Shown here: piece after piece, positions 1-7,612 of the stretch
How positions within the stretch are numbered: position 1 is the stretch's first letter
Layout: each line of letters opens with the position of its first letter
Origin: DATAGF01 sp963834875
Lineage (GTDB): Bacteria; Actinomycetota; Thermoleophilia; Miltoncostaeales; Miltoncostaeaceae
Direction: 5' to 3'
DNA length: 64,000 nucleotides
NCBI GenBank assembly: GCA_963834875.1
Contig: CAWIDG010000033.1
Span: 333,730-397,729 of the forward strand
Program-made: the position numbers and the translations under genes
The notes under the pieces: model-generated
Seen by the model: only the letters and a program-made list of their open reading frames with translations
The model's database searches: none
Told to the model about the DNA's origin: nothing

Positions 1-1
1 C

Positions 2-784
2 GTCGCGCGGCGGCTGCCGGGGGGGCCGCCGGTCGCCGGTGACAGGGTCGAGCTGCGCGGAGACGGCGACCGGGTCACCGTGGTGGGCGTCGCCCCGCGC
101 CGCAGCCTGCTCGCGCGAGGTGAAGGGACCCAGCGCCGGCCCCGCCCGCTGGCGGCGAACGCCGACCTGCTGATCGTCGCGTCGGCCGCGGCCGAGCCGC
201 CGTGGCGCCCGGCGCTGATCGACCGCTACCTCGTCATGGGGGAGGTCGGGTCGCTGGAGCCGGCCCTCCTTGTGACGAAGACCGACCTGCCGCACGACGA
301 ACGGGGGCTCCGCTCCCTGCTCGATCGCTACGGGGCGGTGGGCTATCCGACGCTCGCCGGCTCCAGCCGCGACCCCGCCCTGGCCGCCCGGCTGCGCGCG
401 CTGATCGGCGGCCGGACGGCGATCCTCGCGGGGCCGTCGGGGGTCGGGAAGTCGACGCTTACGCGGGAGCTCACCGGCGTGGAGCGCGCCGTGGGATCGG
501 TCAGCCGCAAGGCGGGCACGGGCCGCCACACCACGACGGACCCGCGCCTCATCCCGCTGCCCGGAGGCGGCGCCGTGGTCGATACGGCCGGGGTGCGCAC
601 CTTCCAACTGCCGCGGCTGTCCCGGGAGCAGCTCGAGGCGGGCTTCCCCGAGATCGCGGCCGCCGGGCGCGACTGCCGCTTCCGGGGCTGCGCCCACGAC
701 GGCGACGCGGGCTGCGCGGTGCCCGGCCGGGTGAGCCCGGAGCGCCTCGAGAGCTACCGCCGGATGCTCGACGACATGGGCTGA
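2..784 (+). CDS. rsgA: Ribosome small subunit-dependent GTPase A, 5' end cut by window
   Basis: Checkpoint GTPase acting late in 30S ribosomal subunit maturation. The reading frame is open back to base 2, and the residues before the first GTG (base 80) look like the end of an OB fold (VAGDRVELRGDGDRVTVVG), so the true start lies upstream of the window. The G motifs come in the circularly permuted order typical of the family: G4 TKTDL, then G1 AGPSGVGKST, then G3 DTAG. Near the C-terminus is the zinc knuckle C-x4-C-x-H-x5-C. G3 reads DTAG where many members have a proline (DSPG/DTPG). The gene is followed by about 115 bases before the next start, so it is probably the end of a unit. Identification is firm; only the N-terminus is missing. 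Confidence 0.92.
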   Translation, partial: VARRLPGGPPVAGDRVELRGDGDRVTVVGVAPRRSLLARGEGTQRRPRPLAANADLLIVASAAAEPPWRPALIDRYLVMGEVGSLEPALLVTKTDLPHDERGLRSLLDRYGAVGYPTLAGSSRDPALAARLRALIGGRTAILAGPSGVGKSTLTRELTGVERAVGSVSRKAGTGRHTTTDPRLIPLPGGGAVVDTAGVRTFQLPRLSREQLEAGFPEIAAAGRDCRFRGCAHDGDAGCAVPGRVSPERLESYRRMLDDMG

Positions 785-901
785 TCGGGGATCGCCGAGG
801 GGGCTCGGCGACCTTGACCTGCCCCGACGCGAACCCGTAAGTTCGTGCGGCACCGCACGAATCGACCCCCCCGCCCGATCCGACCCTTGTTGGAGGAGTA
901 C

Positions 902-1498
902 ATGACCCGTCCGCGCCGTTTCCTGCCCCCTGTCGCCGGCGGCGAGAAGAAGACCGGCTGGGAGGCCCTGGAGAAGTGGGTCGGCGGCGGCGGCGGCGGC
1001 GAGGCCGACGCGCCCGCGGCGCCGGCCGGCGAGAAGAAGACCGGCTGGGAGGCCCTGGACAAGTGGGTCGGCGGCGGCGGCGGAGGCGGCGAGGCGGCCC
1101 CGGCCGCTGCGGCCGAGGCGGCTGCGGCGCCCGCGGCGGCGGCCGCGGCGGCCGACGCGCCCGCGGCGCCGGCCGGCGAGAAGAAGACCGGCTGGGAGGC
1201 CCTGGACAAGTGGGTCGGTGGAGGCGGCGAGGCGGCCCCGGCCGCGGCGGCCGACGCGCCCGCGGCGCCGGCCGGCGAGAAGAAGACCGGCTGGGAGGCC
1301 CTGGACAAGTGGGTCGGCGGCGGCGGCGAGGCGGCGGCGCCCGCGGCGGGTGAGGCACCGGCGGCGGCCGCCGCGGCCGGCGCGACCAACGGCGCGGCGG
1401 CCGAGCAGGCCGTCACGGCCGGGGCCCCCGCGGAGGGCGCTGCGCAGGCGACGGGCGGCTTCAAGGGCTTCCTCAAGCGCCTGTTCGGCGGCAAGTAG
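902..1498 (+). CDS. Unrecognised protein with four GEKKTGWEALDKWVGGGG repeats
   Basis: I do not recognise this 198-residue protein. The ATG at 902 is preceded by a clear Shine-Dalgarno (GGAGGAG, 892-898), so the upstream GTG at 845 is not used. After a short basic N-terminus (MTRPRRFLPP) there are four copies of GEKKTGWEALDKWVGGGG (the first has E for D), joined by Ala/Pro/Glu-rich linkers that often begin ADAPAAPA. Each copy could form a short amphipathic helix with two tryptophans six residues apart. The C-terminus, FKGFLKRLFGGK, is a basic amphipathic helix of the kind that can sit on membranes. There is no signal peptide or membrane-spanning segment. A scaffold, a multivalent adaptor or a membrane-surface protein would all fit; none can be proved from sequence. 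Confidence 0.8.
   Translation: MTRPRRFLPPVAGGEKKTGWEALEKWVGGGGGGEADAPAAPAGEKKTGWEALDKWVGGGGGGGEAAPAAAAEAAAAPAAAAAAADAPAAPAGEKKTGWEALDKWVGGGGEAAPAAAADAPAAPAGEKKTGWEALDKWVGGGGEAAAPAAGEAPAAAAAAGATNGAAAEQAVTAGAPAEGAAQATGGFKGFLKRLFGGK
941..1327 (+). repeat. Four in-frame coding repeats of about 54 bp
   Basis: The repeat units begin at 941, 1028, 1175 and 1274. Each encodes GEKKTGWEALDKWVGGGG and they are almost identical at DNA level, including third codon positions, which suggests recent expansion or ongoing recombination between copies. Linkers differ in length (87, 147 and 99 bases from unit start to unit start), so this is not a CRISPR array. Confidence 0.85.
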
Positions 1499-1535
1499 AC
1501 CCACGACGGCCGAGTAGCCGAGCCCGCGCGTCGGC

Positions 1536-2003
1536 GTGGCGCGCGTCATCAACGAGCGGTCCGCCGGGGGCGTGCTGCTGGTCCCCGTCGGCTCGGCGCT
1601 GCTGGTCGCGCTGATCTCGCTCCGCGGCGGGCAGGTCCTCGCGCTGCCCAAGGGCCACATCGAGGCAGGCGAGCAGCCCGAGCAGACCGCCATCCGCGAG
1701 ACGCGCGAGGAGACGGGGATCAGCGGGACCCTGATCGCGCCGCTCGAGGAGATCTCGTACATGTACTGGTCGCGGACGAGCCGCGCGCGCGTCGCCAAGC
1801 GGGTGGCGTTCTACCTGCTCGCCTACCGCGCCGGGTCGCCCGCGCACCACGACGCGGAGGTGGAGGGCGTGAGGCTGGTGCCGGTGGCCGAGGCGGCCGC
1901 GGCGCTGAGCTATCCGGGTGAGCGGCGGGTGATGGAGGGCGCCCTCGCCACGCTCAGGGCGGGAGGTTACGGTGGGCCCGGCGCGAACGAGGAAGGGTCC
2001 TGA
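1536..2003 (+). CDS. Nudix hydrolase
   Basis: A 155-residue cytoplasmic hydrolase of nucleoside-diphosphate-linked compounds. The full Nudix box G-x5-E-x7-RE-U-x-EE-x-G-U spans residues 40-62 (GHIEAGE, then RETREETGI), so metal binding and catalysis should be intact. The start is GTG at 1536. The substrate cannot be told from sequence: there is no ADP-ribose, MutT or Ap4A signature beyond the box. The C-terminal tail after residue 140 is glycine-rich and probably disordered. It stands between the repeat protein and an ASCH gene on the same strand, with short gaps of about 40-50 bases. Confidence 0.88.
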   Translation: MARVINERSAGGVLLVPVGSALLVALISLRGGQVLALPKGHIEAGEQPEQTAIRETREETGISGTLIAPLEEISYMYWSRTSRARVAKRVAFYLLAYRAGSPAHHDAEVEGVRLVPVAEAAAALSYPGERRVMEGALATLRAGGYGGPGANEEGS

Positions 2004-2054
2004 GAGAGCCCGACCGCGCCCTGCCCCGACCAGCCCGACCCCCCGAGGACGCCC

Positions 2055-2417
2055 GTGTTTGCGCTGAACTTCTACTCGCCGCTGTTCATCGACCAGCTCC
2101 GCAAGGGGCGCAAGACGGCGACGATCCGGCTCGGCGACAAGTCGCACAAGTACAAGCAGGGCCTGCTCGTCTGGGTCACCGTCGGTCACCGCCACGGGCC
2201 GCGCCAGCGCATCTTCACGGCGATCATCGACCAGGTCGACGTCAAGCCGGTGCGCGAGCTCACCCAGCGCGAGATCGAGCGCGACAACCCAGAATTCCGC
2301 CTCGTGGAGGACACGCTCCACTTCCTCTCGCACATCTACTCCCGCGAGGTGACCCTGGACGACACGGTCTCGGTGATCCACTTCAGCGAGATCATCGAGT
2401 ACCCGTCCCTCAAGTGA
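2055..2417 (+). CDS. ASCH-domain protein
   Basis: A 120-residue protein matching the ASCH fold, a PUA-like beta barrel proposed to bind RNA. The diagnostic G-x-KT-x-T-x-R motif is seen as GRKTATIRLGD at residues 18-28, in the segment right after an N-terminal strand (MFALNFYSPL). The protein is just this one domain. The start is GTG at 2055. The family includes RNA-binding and N4-acetylcytidine amidohydrolase members; assignment to either is not possible here. It ends 23 bases before the groES promoter -35 box. Confidence 0.75.
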   Translation: MFALNFYSPLFIDQLRKGRKTATIRLGDKSHKYKQGLLVWVTVGHRHGPRQRIFTAIIDQVDVKPVRELTQREIERDNPEFRLVEDTLHFLSHIYSREVTLDDTVSVIHFSEIIEYPSLK

Positions 2418-2439
2418 CGCGGAGAGGCGCGCCCACGGC

Positions 2440-2468
2440 TTGAATACCGCCGGGCGCGGTGGCAGTCT
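2440..2468 (+). promoter_or_regulatory. groES-groEL promoter, -35 TTGAAT / -10 CAGTCT
   Basis: TTGAAT (2440-2445) and CAGTCT (2463-2468) are separated by 17 bases. A transcript would start near 2475, inside the CIRCE operator that follows, the usual arrangement for HrcA repression. The -10 box is a weak match, so the call rests mainly on position. Confidence 0.55.
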
Positions 2469-2470
2469 CT

Positions 2471-2497
2471 TTGGCACTCTCATTCATCGAGTGCCAA
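2471..2497 (+). promoter_or_regulatory. CIRCE operator (HrcA binding site)
   Basis: A perfect inverted repeat TTGGCACTC - 9 bases - GAGTGCCAA. The classical CIRCE is TTAGCACTC-N9-GAGTGCTAA; here both arms carry the same compensating change (A to G, T to C), which keeps the symmetry. It lies 15 bases upstream of the groES start, so heat-shock control by the repressor HrcA is expected. hrcA itself is not in the window. Confidence 0.93.
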
Positions 2498-2512
2498 AGA
2501 GGGGGAAGGTTC

Positions 2513-2797
2513 GTGAATCTGCAGCCCTTGGCCGACCGGGTGGTCGTCCGGTCCATCGAGGCTGAGCAGGTGACCGCGAGCGGGATCGTCCTCCCGGACA
2601 CGGCGGCCGAGAAGCCACAGCGGGGGAAGGTCCTCGCAGTCGGCCCCGGCCGGTTCGAGGACGGCAAGCGCGTCGAGCCGCAGGTCGCGGAGGGCGACGA
2701 GGTCATCTACTCGAAGTACGGCGGTACAGAGGTGAAGGTGGACGGCGAGGATCTCCTGATCCTGCGCGAGTCCGACATCCTGGCGAAGGCGGTCTGA
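2513..2797 (+). CDS. groS: Co-chaperonin GroES (Hsp10)
   Basis: A 94-residue lid protein of the GroEL folding chamber. The frame stays open upstream to a GTG at 2459, but that start would place the CIRCE operator inside the coding region. The GTG at 2513, preceded by GGGGGAAGG (2501-2508), gives the standard N-terminus MNLQPLADRVVV. The mobile loop (ASGIVLPDTAAEKPQRGKV) and the C-terminal strand ending ESDILAKAV are typical. It is separated from groEL by 2 bases and both share the CIRCE-controlled promoter. Confidence 0.96.
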   Translation: MNLQPLADRVVVRSIEAEQVTASGIVLPDTAAEKPQRGKVLAVGPGRFEDGKRVEPQVAEGDEVIYSKYGGTEVKVDGEDLLILRESDILAKAV

Positions 2798-2799
2798 CG

Positions 2800-4425
2800 G
2801 TGCCCAAGCTCATCAAGTTCAACGAGGAGGCCCGCCGCGCCCTGGAGCGCGGGGTCAACACCCTGGCCGACGCGGTCAAGGTGACCCTCGGCCCCAAGGG
2901 GCGCTATGTGGTGCTCGACAAGAAGTTCGGCGCGCCCACCATCACCAACGACGGCGTCACCATCGCCAGGGAGATCGAGGTCGAGGACCCCTTCGAGAAC
3001 CAGGGCGCCCAGCTGGTGCGCGAGGTGGCCACCGCCACCAACGACGTGGCCGGCGACGGCACCACCACCGCCACCCTGCTGGCCCAGGCGATCGTCAGAG
3101 AGGGATTGAAGAACGTGGCCGCCGGGGCCAACCCGATGGGACTCAAGCGCGGCATCGAGGCCGCCGTCGAGGTGGTGGTGGACCAGATCGCCGAGCGCAG
3201 CTCCGAGGTGGCCGGCAAAGAGGACATCGCCCGCGTGGCCACCATCAGCTCCCGCGACCGGGCCATCGGCGACGTGATCGCCGACGCCATCGAGAAGGTC
3301 GGCAAGGACGGCGTGGTCAACGTCGAGGAGGGCCAGACCTTTGGCATGGACCTCGAGTTCACAGAAGGGATGCAGTTTGACCGCGGCTACATGAGCCCCT
3401 ACATGGTCACCGACCAGGACCGCATGGAGGCCGTCCTGGAGGAGCCCTTCGTGCTCATCAACGGCGGCAAGATCTCAAGCGTCCAGGACCTGCTGCCCCT
3501 GCTCGAGCAGGTGATCGGCCAGGGCCGGCCCCTGCTGGTGATCGCCGAGGACGTCGAGGGCGAGGCCCTGGCGACCCTGATCGTCAACAAGCTGAGGGGC
3601 ACCTTCACCGGCATCGCCGTCAAGGCCCCCGGCTTTGGCGACCGGCGCAAGCGCATGCTGGAGGACATCGCCATCCTCACCGGCGGCGAGGTGATCTCAG
3701 AAGAGATGGGCCTCAAGCTCCAGAACGCCCAGGTCTCCCAGCTGGGCCGGGCCCGGCGGGTGGTGGTCTCAAAGGATGCCACCACCATCATCGACGGCGC
3801 CGGGCAGAGCGAGGAGATCAAGGGCCGCATCAAGCAGATCAAGGCCGAGATCGAGACCACCGACTCGGACTTCGACCGCGAGAAGCTCCAGGAGCGCCTG
3901 GCCAAGCTGGCCGGCGGGGTGGCCGTGGTCAAGGTGGGCGCCGCCACCGAGACCGAGATGAAGGAACGCAAGCACCGCGTCGAGGACGCCCTCCAGGCCA
4001 CCCGCGCCGCCCTCGAGGAGGGGATCGTCCCCGGCGGCGGGGTGGTGCTGATCAACAGCATCCCGGCCCTGGACAAGCTCAAGCTGGAGGGCGACGAGGC
4101 CACCGGGGCGGCCATCGTGCGCCGGGCCCTGGAGGAGCCCCTGCGCCAGCTGGCCGAGAACGCCGGCCTGGAAGGGTCGGTGGTGGTGGGCGAGGTGAAG
4201 GCCAAGAAGACCGGCATCGGCCTCGATGTCGAGAGCGGCGAGTACCTCGACCTGGTCAAGGCCGGCATCATCGACCCGGCCATGGTCACCCGCTCGGCCC
4301 TCCAGAACGCCTCCTCGATCGCCAAGAACATCATCACCACCGAGGCGGTGGTGGCCGACAAGCCCGAGGAGGGCGGCGGCGCCGGCGCGATGGGCGGCAT
4401 GGGCGGCATGGGGATGGACATGTAA
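2800..4425 (+). CDS. groL: Chaperonin GroEL (Hsp60)
   Basis: A 541-residue chaperonin subunit forming the double-ring ATP-driven folding chamber. The ATP/Mg loop GDGTTTAT (catalytic Asp at residue 86) follows the conserved KVTLGPKGR and ITNDGVT segments; the apical domain and the EEGIVPGGG motif are in place. The protein ends in the Gly/Met tail GAMGGMGGMGMDM, which marks the folding-active copy in many actinobacteria that also carry a His-tailed paralogue. The start is GTG at 2800, coupled to groES. No oddities. Confidence 0.98.
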   Translation: MPKLIKFNEEARRALERGVNTLADAVKVTLGPKGRYVVLDKKFGAPTITNDGVTIAREIEVEDPFENQGAQLVREVATATNDVAGDGTTTATLLAQAIVREGLKNVAAGANPMGLKRGIEAAVEVVVDQIAERSSEVAGKEDIARVATISSRDRAIGDVIADAIEKVGKDGVVNVEEGQTFGMDLEFTEGMQFDRGYMSPYMVTDQDRMEAVLEEPFVLINGGKISSVQDLLPLLEQVIGQGRPLLVIAEDVEGEALATLIVNKLRGTFTGIAVKAPGFGDRRKRMLEDIAILTGGEVISEEMGLKLQNAQVSQLGRARRVVVSKDATTIIDGAGQSEEIKGRIKQIKAEIETTDSDFDREKLQERLAKLAGGVAVVKVGAATETEMKERKHRVEDALQATRAALEEGIVPGGGVVLINSIPALDKLKLEGDEATGAAIVRRALEEPLRQLAENAGLEGSVVVGEVKAKKTGIGLDVESGEYLDLVKAGIIDPAMVTRSALQNASSIAKNIITTEAVVADKPEEGGGAGAMGGMGGMGMDM

Positions 4426-4453
4426 TTCGGCCGGCGCCGAACGACAGAGTCAC

Positions 4454-4483
4454 CGAAGGGGGCCCCATCGAGGGCCCTCTTCG
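4454..4483 (+). terminator. Stem-loop terminator after groEL
   Basis: The arms CGAAGGGGGCCC (4454-4465) and GGGCCCTCTTCG (4472-4483) pair over 12 positions with one G-U wobble and a 6-base loop. It begins 29 bases after the groEL stop. There is no U-run after it, as is common for high-GC actinobacterial terminators. Confidence 0.7.
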
Positions 4484-4519
4484 CCGTTCCGGGTGGTACG
4501 AGAGGCCTCGCGGCGCTCG

Positions 4520-4525
4520 TAGAAT
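4520..4525 (+). promoter_or_regulatory. -10 box TAGAAT, 6 bases before a GTG start
   Basis: TAGAAT lies exactly 6 bases ahead of the GTG at 4532, with no Shine-Dalgarno between. This is the arrangement of leaderless actinobacterial transcripts, in which transcription begins at the start codon. No good -35 box was found. Confidence 0.45.
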
Positions 4526-4531
4526 CGCGCC

Positions 4532-5200
4532 GTGGATGTTCGAGACCGACTGCTCGGGGGCATCGCGCGCCAACTCGGCCATCCCAGAGGGGTGGCGGGG
4601 CGTTTCGTGGGCGTGGCGCTCAACCTCGGCGATCGAAAGGACGTCTCCGCCGCGGTCAGTGCGCTGCCGATCTCGCCGGAGGGCGTCGCCGCCGACATCG
4701 GCTTCGGTGGCGGGGTCGGCATCGCGCTCCTGCTCGACCGCGTCGATGCCCGTGGGAAGGTCCATGGGGTCAACGTGTCCTCGACGATGCTCGATCGGGC
4801 CGCGCGCCGCTTTCGGAGGGAGATCTCCACCGGCCGGCTGGAGCTTCACCGGGCGTCGATGACGGATCTGCCGTTGGCGGCGGCGTCCCTCGACGGCATG
4901 ATCACCACCCACACGATCTACTTCATCCCCGATCTCGATCGGGCCTTCGGCGAGATCGCCCGCGCGTTGAAGCGCTCCGCTCGAGCCGTCATCGGGCTGG
5001 GGGATCCGGATGCGATGGAATCGTTCGCGCGCTACGGCTTCCGCATCCGCCCGCTCGGCGAGGTCGTGGGGGCACTCGAGCTCGCCGGGCTGAGTCTCAT
5101 GGAGCACCGACGGGTCGGCAGGGGCTCCCGCCGCTTCCACATCCTCGTGACCGCACCGCGCCGGGCGGACGACGTCGAACCACACCACGCGGTCCCCTGA
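4532..5200 (+). CDS. Class I SAM-dependent methyltransferase
   Basis: A 222-residue methyltransferase. SAM-binding motif I is seen as VAADIGFGGGVG at residues 52-63, followed by an acidic strand end and a typical motif-II/III region (RASMTDLPLAAASLDG) and a post-motif helix (ALKRSARAVIGLG). The substrate is unknown; the closest general type is the ubiquinone/menaquinone-like or small-molecule methyltransferase fold. The start is GTG at 4532, with a -10 box placed for a leaderless transcript. It lies after the groEL terminator, so it is a separate unit. Confidence 0.82.
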   Translation: MDVRDRLLGGIARQLGHPRGVAGRFVGVALNLGDRKDVSAAVSALPISPEGVAADIGFGGGVGIALLLDRVDARGKVHGVNVSSTMLDRAARRFRREISTGRLELHRASMTDLPLAAASLDGMITTHTIYFIPDLDRAFGEIARALKRSARAVIGLGDPDAMESFARYGFRIRPLGEVVGALELAGLSLMEHRRVGRGSRRFHILVTAPRRADDVEPHHAVP

Positions 5201-5216
5201 GCCCGATCGCGCCGCC

Positions 5217-6452
5217 GTGAGCGCCCAGCCTCAGGTCCACCGCCGGGCGCTCGTGTTCTGGACCGCGACCGCGCTGATCGCGGTCAACACGATCCTCTTC
5301 ACGATGGTCGTGCCGGCCCTGCCGGAGTACCAGGACCGGTACGGCTTCTCCGATGCCGTCGCCTCGCTGATCTTCGCCGCCTTCCCGGTCGGCATGCTCG
5401 TCACGGCGCTCTGGGCGGCGGGGCTGGTCAACCGGTTCGGCCGCCGGCCGGTCATGATCCTCGCCGCCCTCACCCTGGCGGGCGCCACGCTGGCGTTCGC
5501 GCTGGCCAACGGCGTCGCGCTGATCACCCTGGCGCGGTTCGTGCAGGGGCTCGCGGCGGGGCTGGTCTGGACGGCGGCCCTGGCGGCGATCTCCGACGTC
5601 TACCCGCAGGAGGAGCTCGGCCTCCGCATGGGGCTCGCCGAGACGGCGGGCGGCGTGGTGGGCCTCGCGGGCCCGCCCTTCGCGGGGGCGCTGATCGCGG
5701 CGGTCGGCCTGGACGTCACCTTCTACATCGCCACGGCGCTCCCCGCGCTCGCGCTGATCCCGACCCTGCTCGTCCCGGAGACCCGCCGCGGGCCCGCCGC
5801 GGGCGCCCGGCTGATCCCCGACCTGCGCCGGCTCTGGCGGGTGCGCACCTTCAGGGTGGCCGGCGTGGCGCTGGCCACCGGCGCGGCCGCGCTGGCGCTC
5901 GTTGAGCCGCTCCTGCCGCTCGACCTCTCGGACCGGCTGGGGCTGTCGTCGCTGGGGGTAGGGATCGTCTTCGGGATCGGCCTGGCGGCCTACCTCCTGC
6001 TGGTCCCGATCGCCGGGCGCTGGTCGGACCGGCGCGGGCGCCGCGCCCCGATCATCGTCGGCGGCGTCCTCATGGCGGCCGGGCTGCCCTTCATCGCCGT
6101 CGGCCCCGTCTGGTCCGTCACGATCGCCTTCTGCGTCGCGGGCGCGGGCATGGCGGCGATGATCGCCCCGACCGGGCCGCTCATGGTGGAGGCGGTCGAC
6201 GAGGCGGGCATGACCGGCCGCTATGGCCTGAGCGCGGCGGCGCTGACGGTGATCTTCGCCATCGGCTACGTCGTCGGCCCGCTGTTCGGAGCGGCCGCGA
6301 GCGCGGGCCTGCCCTTCCTGGCGACGACCCTCATCGCCTCGGCGGCGATCGTGGCGATCACCGTCTGGCTCGCCCGGGCCCTTCCCGGGACGAAGCCCGC
6401 GCCCCCGGCTCTGGTCACGGGGCCAAGGGGCCGCGCGCCGTCCCGTTGGTAG
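5217..6452 (+). CDS. MFS exporter
   Basis: A 411-residue integral membrane transporter of the major facilitator superfamily with about 12 hydrophobic segments. Motif A between helices 2 and 3 is visible (LVNRFGRRPVMIL) and repeats weakly in the second half (GRWSDRRGRRAPIIVGG), as expected for the two six-helix halves. The drug:H+ antiporter-1 type is the best fit, but the substrate cannot be named. The start is GTG at 5217, 16 bases after the methyltransferase, so the two are probably co-transcribed. Confidence 0.88.
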   Translation: MSAQPQVHRRALVFWTATALIAVNTILFTMVVPALPEYQDRYGFSDAVASLIFAAFPVGMLVTALWAAGLVNRFGRRPVMILAALTLAGATLAFALANGVALITLARFVQGLAAGLVWTAALAAISDVYPQEELGLRMGLAETAGGVVGLAGPPFAGALIAAVGLDVTFYIATALPALALIPTLLVPETRRGPAAGARLIPDLRRLWRVRTFRVAGVALATGAAALALVEPLLPLDLSDRLGLSSLGVGIVFGIGLAAYLLLVPIAGRWSDRRGRRAPIIVGGVLMAAGLPFIAVGPVWSVTIAFCVAGAGMAAMIAPTGPLMVEAVDEAGMTGRYGLSAAALTVIFAIGYVVGPLFGAAASAGLPFLATTLIASAAIVAITVWLARALPGTKPAPPALVTGPRGRAPSRW

Positions 6453-6520
6453 CGTCGCGGGCGTGCAGGCGACGGAGCGGGCCGGTCCCGCGGTGGTGGG
6501 GCTGCCGGCCTGAGGCTCGC

Positions 6521-6949
6521 TCAGCCGGTCCGCGCCAGCGCGACCACGGGGATCGTGCGCGTGGTCTTCTCCTGGTACTCGCCGAACTGGGGGAAGCGGT
6601 CGGCCATCGCCGTGTAGATGCGGTCGCGCTCGTCCCCGGTGATCTCGCGCGCCCGGGCGTCGTACTTCTCGGTGCCGACCTCCACGGTCACCTCCGAGTT
6701 CGCGCGCACGTTGTGGAACCAGTCCGGGTTCTCCGGCGAGCCGCCCTTCGACGCGAAGACGTACCGAAGGTCGCCCTCGTCGAGGAACATCAGTGGCGTC
6801 ATCCGCGCCGCGCCGGTCTTCGCCCCGGTCATGTGCAGCAGCAGGATCGGCTTGCCCTTGAAGTAGCCGCCGACCGCCTCCTCGACGACCCCGTTCTTGG
6901 ACCGGAACTCCTCGATGACCTCGCGGTTCATCGCGTCGAAATCGCTCAT
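6521..6949 (-). CDS. F420H2-dependent quinone/nitro reductase family protein (DDN-like)
   Basis: A 142-residue split-barrel flavin/deazaflavin protein of the DDN (DUF385) family, which transfers hydride from F420H2 to quinones or nitro compounds. Family features seen are KPILLLHMTGAKTG, the core FASKGGSPENPDWFHNVRAN and the C-terminal FPQFGEYQEKTTRTIPVVAL. The ATG at 6949 (MSDFDAMNREVIEEF) is chosen; the frame is open further upstream, but those residues are arginine-rich and unlike the family. It is transcribed away from the stem-loop-rich gap. The family implies the organism makes F420. Confidence 0.85.
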   Translation of the reverse strand: MSDFDAMNREVIEEFRSKNGVVEEAVGGYFKGKPILLLHMTGAKTGAARMTPLMFLDEGDLRYVFASKGGSPENPDWFHNVRANSEVTVEVGTEKYDARAREITGDERDRIYTAMADRFPQFGEYQEKTTRTIPVVALARTG

Positions 6950-7062
6950 CCGCGGCACCTCGCGCGTCGTGTCTCGTCGACGTGAGCCTACGCCCCCCGC
7001 ACGCGCCGGGGCCGTCGCCACCCTGTGCCACCGTGGCGACGGCCCCATGTCCTTCGGACCTC

Positions 7063-7518
7063 GGCTCTCGCCCCCCGCAGGAGAGCGCGGGGCGCGAGCC
7101 GTGCTGACTTCTGTGGGGTCCTGGGCGGCCCCCCACGGCCTCGTCAGCCGGTGGGACCGCCCGTGGTCGCCGCATCCAGAGGCGTCACCTCCCCGCGACC
7201 CATCCGCCCGTGCCGACGGACGCCGTCGGGTCGCTCGGTCGTCGCATCCACCCCGTGGCGCTGCGAGGGCCCACGCGCTCCTCGGAGTCGTCGGGGGTGG
7301 CGAGGCCCGGGTCGCGATTCCGCCGCCCGCCCCACTTCACACGGGGCGCCAGACCACCGCGCAAGAGCGCGGAGGCTCCGGATGCCGGCCGCGCGCGGCC
7401 GGTGCTGAAGCCCGAGGGGTCAAGGACGCTCACCTGCTTGTGGCTGCGGTCCATGCGGTCCACGATCCGGTCCGACCTACGGACGGGACATAGGCCTCGG
7501 GGTCCGAGGCACCGGACC
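7063..7518. other. Gene-free stretch dense in stem-loops; possible structured RNA
   Basis: Between the DDN-like gene (start 6949) and the clpP terminator (7578) there is no convincing coding region. Inverted repeats are frequent: 7063-7100 (GGCTC-t-CGCCCC with GGGGCG-c-GAGCC), 7113-7136, 7213-7229 (CCGACGG/CCGTCGG), 7328-7348 (CGCCCC/GGGGCG), 7357-7372 (CCGCGC-AAGA-GCGCGG), 7385-7402 (an 18-base perfect palindrome), 7470-7484 and 7494-7510 (GCCTCGG/CCGAGGC). I looked for RNase P, tmRNA, 4.5S RNA and tRNA signatures on both strands and found none. It may be an uncharacterised RNA, a leader, or simply a decayed region; strand unknown. Confidence 0.3.
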
Positions 7519-7577
7519 CGCTGGCTGCTCATCCCGTAGGGCGATGCTCGCACTCGGCCGCACCCCGGTCAAGGCGA

Positions 7578-7610
7578 CCCCCGGGGCCCTGCTCACGAGG
7601 CCCCGGAGGG
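7578..7610 (-). terminator. Stem-loop terminator after clpP
   Basis: CCGGGGCC (7581-7588) and GGCCCCGG (7599-7606) form a perfect 8-bp stem with a 10-base loop; CCC/GGG extends it to 11 bp across a one-base bulge. It lies 3 bases beyond the clpP stop codon on the minus strand. Confidence 0.7.
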
Positions 7611-7612
7611 CG

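Noticed and set aside
941..1327. Possible CRISPR-like array
   Set aside because: Repeats are in frame, encode protein and have unequal linkers with no spacer-like unique sequence or cas genes.
7185..7553. 122-codon minus-strand ORF in the same gap
   Set aside because: No recognisable domain, no Shine-Dalgarno, overlaps the stem-loops, and composition is unlike neighbouring genes.
7050..7560. RNase P RNA, tmRNA, 4.5S RNA or tRNA in the clpP-DDN gap
   Set aside because: None of the conserved cores (for example GAGGAAAGTCC, GGTTCGAATCC-like T-loop, SRP GGAAGG region) is present on either strand.
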